Under the pieces are notes generated by a model that saw only the letters and a list, made by a program, of their open reading frames with translations, ran no database searches and was not told where the DNA came from. From an uncultured Cytophagales bacterium (GTDB lineage: Bacteria; Bacteroidota; Bacteroidia; Cytophagales; Cyclobacteriaceae), in contig CAJXNP010000019.1 in NCBI GenBank assembly GCA_913057175.1, positions 1 to 64,000 on the forward strand: a stretch of 64,000 nucleotides of DNA, given 5' to 3'. Below, piece by piece: positions 60,648-64,000 of the stretch; within the stretch, counting starts at the first letter, position 1, and every line of letters starts with the position of its first letter. The translations under genes and the position numbers were made by a program.

Positions 60648-63608
60648 ATGAAAGTTTCTTCAACCGATCCCTTCCAAATTATTTACTCCGTCTATCAGCA
60701 TGAATACCTGGGATACATGTTTGAATCCTTTGTGGTAAGGCTGGATGAAAGAGGAAAGCTCACACTTCAGAATCAAAACATTTCCTTTCTGAATGCGCGT
60801 GAATTTTCTTCCGGTTTGGATGAAACGGACTATGAACTGATCAAATTGATGGACTCCATGCACCAGGATGTGGTGATCAGGAAATTTTACAAGCAAAGGA
60901 TCAAACCCAGAATGTTCTTTGAAAAAGTTTACCGCACAGAGAAAAAAGACGAGCTGCTGATCAGGGAAATTAACAACTACCTGGAAAGGAGAAGGTCAAA
61001 AATCATGCCCCTACTGGTGGAAAAGATGCTTTTCGAAATGGGCAGGGATGGCGAGCCAACGTGGAAGAAGCTGGAGGTGATGAAAGAAAAGGCTTCCGTA
61101 TTGTTTCACTTCCGCAAAAACGAAGACAATACACATTATTTTCCGACAATTAAATATGAAGACGAAAAAATCGAATTTAATGGAAACGGATCGTATATCG
61201 TTTGTAAATCGCCCGCCTGGATGGTTGTGAACGACAAGGTTTACAGTTTTAAAAAGGATGTTGATGGTAATAAACTCGTCCCCTTTCTGAAAAAGAAATT
61301 CATTGTTATTCCAAAAAATGTTGAGGAGTCCTACTATCAGAAATTTGTTGCTCCTTTAGTTGCCTCCTTTGATGTATATGCAAAAGGATTTGATATTAAG
61401 ACTGAAAAATATACTCCAATAGCCAGGCTAAGCATTTCGGAACTTGCCGAAAATTCCACTTTAAGTTTATTTAGCAATGGTGGGCATAGCAATGGGAATG
61501 GAGCATCCAATGGCCAGGATGTTTTAATTGAAAATGATACAAAGATCCTAATTGAGCTCAGCTTCGATTATGGAAACTTCAATTTCAAACCCGGTCATAA
61601 TCACGGTGTGAGTGTCTCAATGGAAAAACAAAACGGATCATATGTTTTTCACAGGGTACGGCGAAATATGGAAGAGGAAAACCAAAAGATCAACCTGCTT
61701 TCCGATCTGGGACTGGAATTGAAAAATTCAAAAACTACATTGGGTAAAATGAGGGCGTTCGAATGGCTTTCCAATCACAAAACTCACCTGGAAAAAAACG
61801 ATTTTATTATTAAGCAAAATAATACTTCAGACAAAAAATACTTTTTGGGCTCTACCAGCATATCTGTTGAAGTAAAAGAAAATATTGATTGGTTTGACAT
61901 TTTTGCCGTTGTAAAATTTGGTGAGTTTGAAGTTCCCTTTATCAAGCTTCGAAAGATGATCCTAAAAAAACAAACGGAATTTGAACTGCCAAATGGTGAG
62001 ATTGGTGTCATCCCGGAATCGTGGATTAAGGAATACGCTGAATTATTTGCCTTTTCAGATAATAAAAATGATGATGAATCACTTACACTCAAAAAACATC
62101 ATCTCGCTTTGGTACAGGATCTCGAATCCGGGAACCTGGCAAAAGTCTCCATGGACCGGAAGTTACAGAAACTTCGCAATTTTGAAGAGATCGAAGAATC
62201 CGAATCACCCTCATCTTTCAAAGGAAAGCTGAGACCTTATCAAAAAGCAGGCTTCAACTGGCTGAAATTTTTAAACCAATACAAGTTTGGCGGCTGCCTG
62301 GCAGATGATATGGGCTTGGGAAAAACTGTTCAAACCCTTGCCCTGATGCAGTCTCTGAAGGAATCGGGTGAAACCAATCCATCCCTTTTGATTATGCCAA
62401 CTTCTCTTATCTACAACTGGGAGATGGAAGCCAAAAAATTTACTCCCAAACTGAAGATCTTCAGCTACACGGGAACTAACAGGGTGAAGGATGTGGAAAG
62501 TTTTGTAGGTAAGGATCTCATTTTAACTTCCTATGGAATTACGAGGCTGGATATCGACATTCTCAAGCAGTTTTACTTTAACTATGTCATACTGGATGAA
62601 AGCCAGGCTATCAAAAACCCGAATTCCATTATATCAAAAGCTGTCAGAGAGTTGAACTCCAAACATAAACTTATCCTGACAGGTACTCCGCTGGAAAACA
62701 GCACGATGGATCTTTGGTCGCAAATGTCCTTTATCAACCCGGGATTACTGGGCGGGCATTCTTTTTTCAAAAAGGAATTTTTATTGCCTATAGAAAAGAA
62801 AAAGGACCAGGACAAAACCAAAAAGCTTCATAATATAATTAAACCCTTCATTTTGCGACGGCATAAATCACAGGTCGCCACTGACCTTCCTGAAAAGGTG
62901 GAAAACATAAAATACTGTAGTATGACCACCATGCAGGAGGAATACTATGAAGAGATCAAGTCGCAATACAGGAATGCTCTCCTGGAACAAATTGAAAAAC
63001 ACGGCATGAATAAGTCACACATGATGCTGCTACAGGGTTTGACCAAACTCCGCCAGATTGCCAACCACCCGCTGATGATCGATCCCGAGTACAAAGGAGA
63101 CTCGGGTAAAATGGAAGATGTAACTTACATGATCCAGAGTGCCGTAAGTGAGAACCACAAAATTCTGATATTCAGTCAGTTTGTAAAGCACTTAAAGATC
63201 TTTTCTGAATACCTGGACAGCAACAATATCGAATATGCCTACCTGGACGGATCGACCAAAGACAGAAAAGAGCAAGTGGAAAACTTTCAAAATGATGAAA
63301 AGCTGAAAGTCTTTCTCATTTCTCTGAAAGCCGGCGGACTAGGGCTTAACCTCACCAGGGCGGAATATGTATTTTTACTCGACCCCTGGTGGAATCCTGC
63401 TATTGAGGCCCAGGCAGTGGACAGAGCCCATCGTATTGGCCAGAAAAATACGGTCTTCACATACAAATTCATTACCAAGAATTCAGTGGAAGAAAAGATC
63501 CTATCCCTGCAACAAAAAAAGAGAAAGCTTGCAAGTGACCTGATCATCACGGAAGAAAGCTTTGTAAAAGACTTGTCAAAAGAGGATATCGAATTACTTT
63601 TCGAATAA
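60648..63608 (+). CDS. SNF2-family (DEAD/DEAH-box) helicase-like ATPase
   Basis: The 986-residue protein has a long N-terminal region (about residues 1-530), found in the bacterial SNF2 group, that lacks a clear domain name. The helicase core begins with LRPYQKAGFNWLKFL. Walker A is LADDMGLGKTVQT (about 551-563), the Walker B-like box is ILDESQAIKNP (about 648-658), and motif III is LTGTPLENS. The second RecA domain has ILIFSQFVKHLKIF, YLDGSTKDRKEQV and the motif VI stretch RAHRIGQKNTVFTYKF. It remodels protein-DNA complexes in an ATP-dependent way; the target is not known. It starts at ATG 60648, preceded by the repeat-rich gap. Confidence 0.93.
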   Translation: MKVSSTDPFQIIYSVYQHEYLGYMFESFVVRLDERGKLTLQNQNISFLNAREFSSGLDETDYELIKLMDSMHQDVVIRKFYKQRIKPRMFFEKVYRTEKKDELLIREINNYLERRRSKIMPLLVEKMLFEMGRDGEPTWKKLEVMKEKASVLFHFRKNEDNTHYFPTIKYEDEKIEFNGNGSYIVCKSPAWMVVNDKVYSFKKDVDGNKLVPFLKKKFIVIPKNVEESYYQKFVAPLVASFDVYAKGFDIKTEKYTPIARLSISELAENSTLSLFSNGGHSNGNGASNGQDVLIENDTKILIELSFDYGNFNFKPGHNHGVSVSMEKQNGSYVFHRVRRNMEEENQKINLLSDLGLELKNSKTTLGKMRAFEWLSNHKTHLEKNDFIIKQNNTSDKKYFLGSTSISVEVKENIDWFDIFAVVKFGEFEVPFIKLRKMILKKQTEFELPNGEIGVIPESWIKEYAELFAFSDNKNDDESLTLKKHHLALVQDLESGNLAKVSMDRKLQKLRNFEEIEESESPSSFKGKLRPYQKAGFNWLKFLNQYKFGGCLADDMGLGKTVQTLALMQSLKESGETNPSLLIMPTSLIYNWEMEAKKFTPKLKIFSYTGTNRVKDVESFVGKDLILTSYGITRLDIDILKQFYFNYVILDESQAIKNPNSIISKAVRELNSKHKLILTGTPLENSTMDLWSQMSFINPGLLGGHSFFKKEFLLPIEKKKDQDKTKKLHNIIKPFILRRHKSQVATDLPEKVENIKYCSMTTMQEEYYEEIKSQYRNALLEQIEKHGMNKSHMMLLQGLTKLRQIANHPLMIDPEYKGDSGKMEDVTYMIQSAVSENHKILIFSQFVKHLKIFSEYLDSNNIEYAYLDGSTKDRKEQVENFQNDEKLKVFLISLKAGGLGLNLTRAEYVFLLDPWWNPAIEAQAVDRAHRIGQKNTVFTYKFITKNSVEEKILSLQQKKRKLASDLIITEESFVKDLSKEDIELLFE

Positions 63609-63782
63609 ATTTTTTGATAAAATTGTAATATTTAAGTGATATTTCCTGTATTCATTTTAGTGCGAGTTCGATTTAACACTGTAAAAAATCTAAAGGAAAC
63701 ACCATAAGTCCCCTCTAGAGTGGTAGGGGTGTGTAGAATATAAAAAACAGTTTTCTTTTGATTTTTTATTCCATAGTAAATG

Positions 63783-63887
63783 AAAATTTTGACTTGAATT
63801 ATGAGTTTTCTAATTAACAAACCTCTGAATCTCTTCTTCCCGATAGCTATCGGGAGAGAATATGGGTATAATTCAAGCCAAAATTTT
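63783..63887. repeat. Imperfect 19-bp inverted repeats enclosing a TCCCGATAGCTATCGGGA palindrome
   Basis: AAAATTTTGACTTGAATTA (63783-63801) and TAATTCAAGCCAAAATTTT (63869-63887) are inverted copies with one mismatch. Between them an 18-bp perfect palindrome, TCCCGATAGCTATCGGGA, lies at 63838-63855. The element is 105 bp long with no gene inside, and no coding region is visible in 63609-64000 as a whole. It may be a small mobile element, or a structured non-coding RNA or terminator. Confidence 0.6.
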
Positions 63888-64000
63888 ACAATCTTATATT
63901 GAACTCAGATCATTTTAGTGAATGTTCTCTCTGAATACTTTTAGACTGGTGTATAGAATTGTGTTCTTCTCGCTCTTAATTCCCGTATTCTCCATGGCCC

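Noticed and set aside
1-64000. tRNA, rRNA, riboswitch or prophage genes
   Set aside because: No tRNA-like cloverleaf with a TTCRA loop, rRNA segment, capsid or tail gene, or known riboswitch core was seen on reading both strands. A covariance-model search would be needed to exclude weak cases.

Overview
The window looks like a chromosome segment from a marine or environmental member of the Bacteroidota, probably a Cytophagales-type lineage. The evidence is two SusC/SusD outer-membrane uptake pairs, two giant secreted proteins with type IX secretion (T9SS) C-terminal sorting tails, many short lipoproteins with Bacteroidota-style lipoboxes, a low G+C content, few recognisable Shine-Dalgarno sites and at least one promoter close to the Bacteroidota TTTG/TAnnTTTG type. 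I see no rRNA, tRNA, prophage or CRISPR array.

Layout. 0.4-3.2 kb: the chaperone gene htpG with a strong terminator, then a small lipoprotein. 3.2-6.6 kb is an accessory strip: an ORF-less group II intron, a PLDc_N membrane-protein gene broken by an in-frame amber codon, a bestrophin-like channel flanked by related inverted half-sites, and an antitoxin/PIN-toxin pair. 6.6-16.8 kb: a stand-alone BatD-N-like protein, a 2-oxoacid dehydrogenase E2, cinA, a T9SS-secreted subtilase, folA, fmt and a NamZ/DUF1343 lipoprotein. 16.9-25.9 kb: a LolC/E-like permease, a GT2 glycosyltransferase, a HAD phosphatase, a heparinase-like helical protein, a membrane class III nucleotide cyclase, a DUF2892 protein, a SulP transporter, metF and an AraC regulator. 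Three convergent pairs in this stretch overlap at their 3' ends.

26.0-31.3 kb is the most unusual functional block: an outer-membrane barrel, a surface diheme cytochrome c and a parallel beta-helix lipoprotein. The last two match a two-gene pairing known in databases but without an assigned function. Two NTF2/SnoaL-like proteins follow, and paralogous AraC/DUF6597 regulators bracket the whole block. 31.4-38.4 kb: a solitary HNH endonuclease, a 1374-residue T9SS BNR/Asp-box protein with a small lipoprotein partner, and a second toxin-antitoxin locus whose PIN toxin is frameshifted. That locus lies between two 57-bp direct repeats made from the 3' end of a neighbouring secreted-protein gene.

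38.4-54.2 kb: a five-gene SusC/SusD/lipoprotein operon ending in a 19-bp-stem hairpin, a second SusC/SusD operon ending in its own terminator, and an OmpA/TPR/PD40 protein. 54.3-63.6 kb: queE, folD, lepA, a double-domain retropepsin-like protease with a PDZ domain, an FtsX-like fragment protein and a SNF2 helicase. The gaps between these last genes hold degenerate arrays that keep a strict 7-nt period, plus a perfect 42-bp palindrome. The window ends in a non-coding inverted-repeat element of about 105 bp.

All assignments come from reading the sequence and from recalled family knowledge. No search was run.
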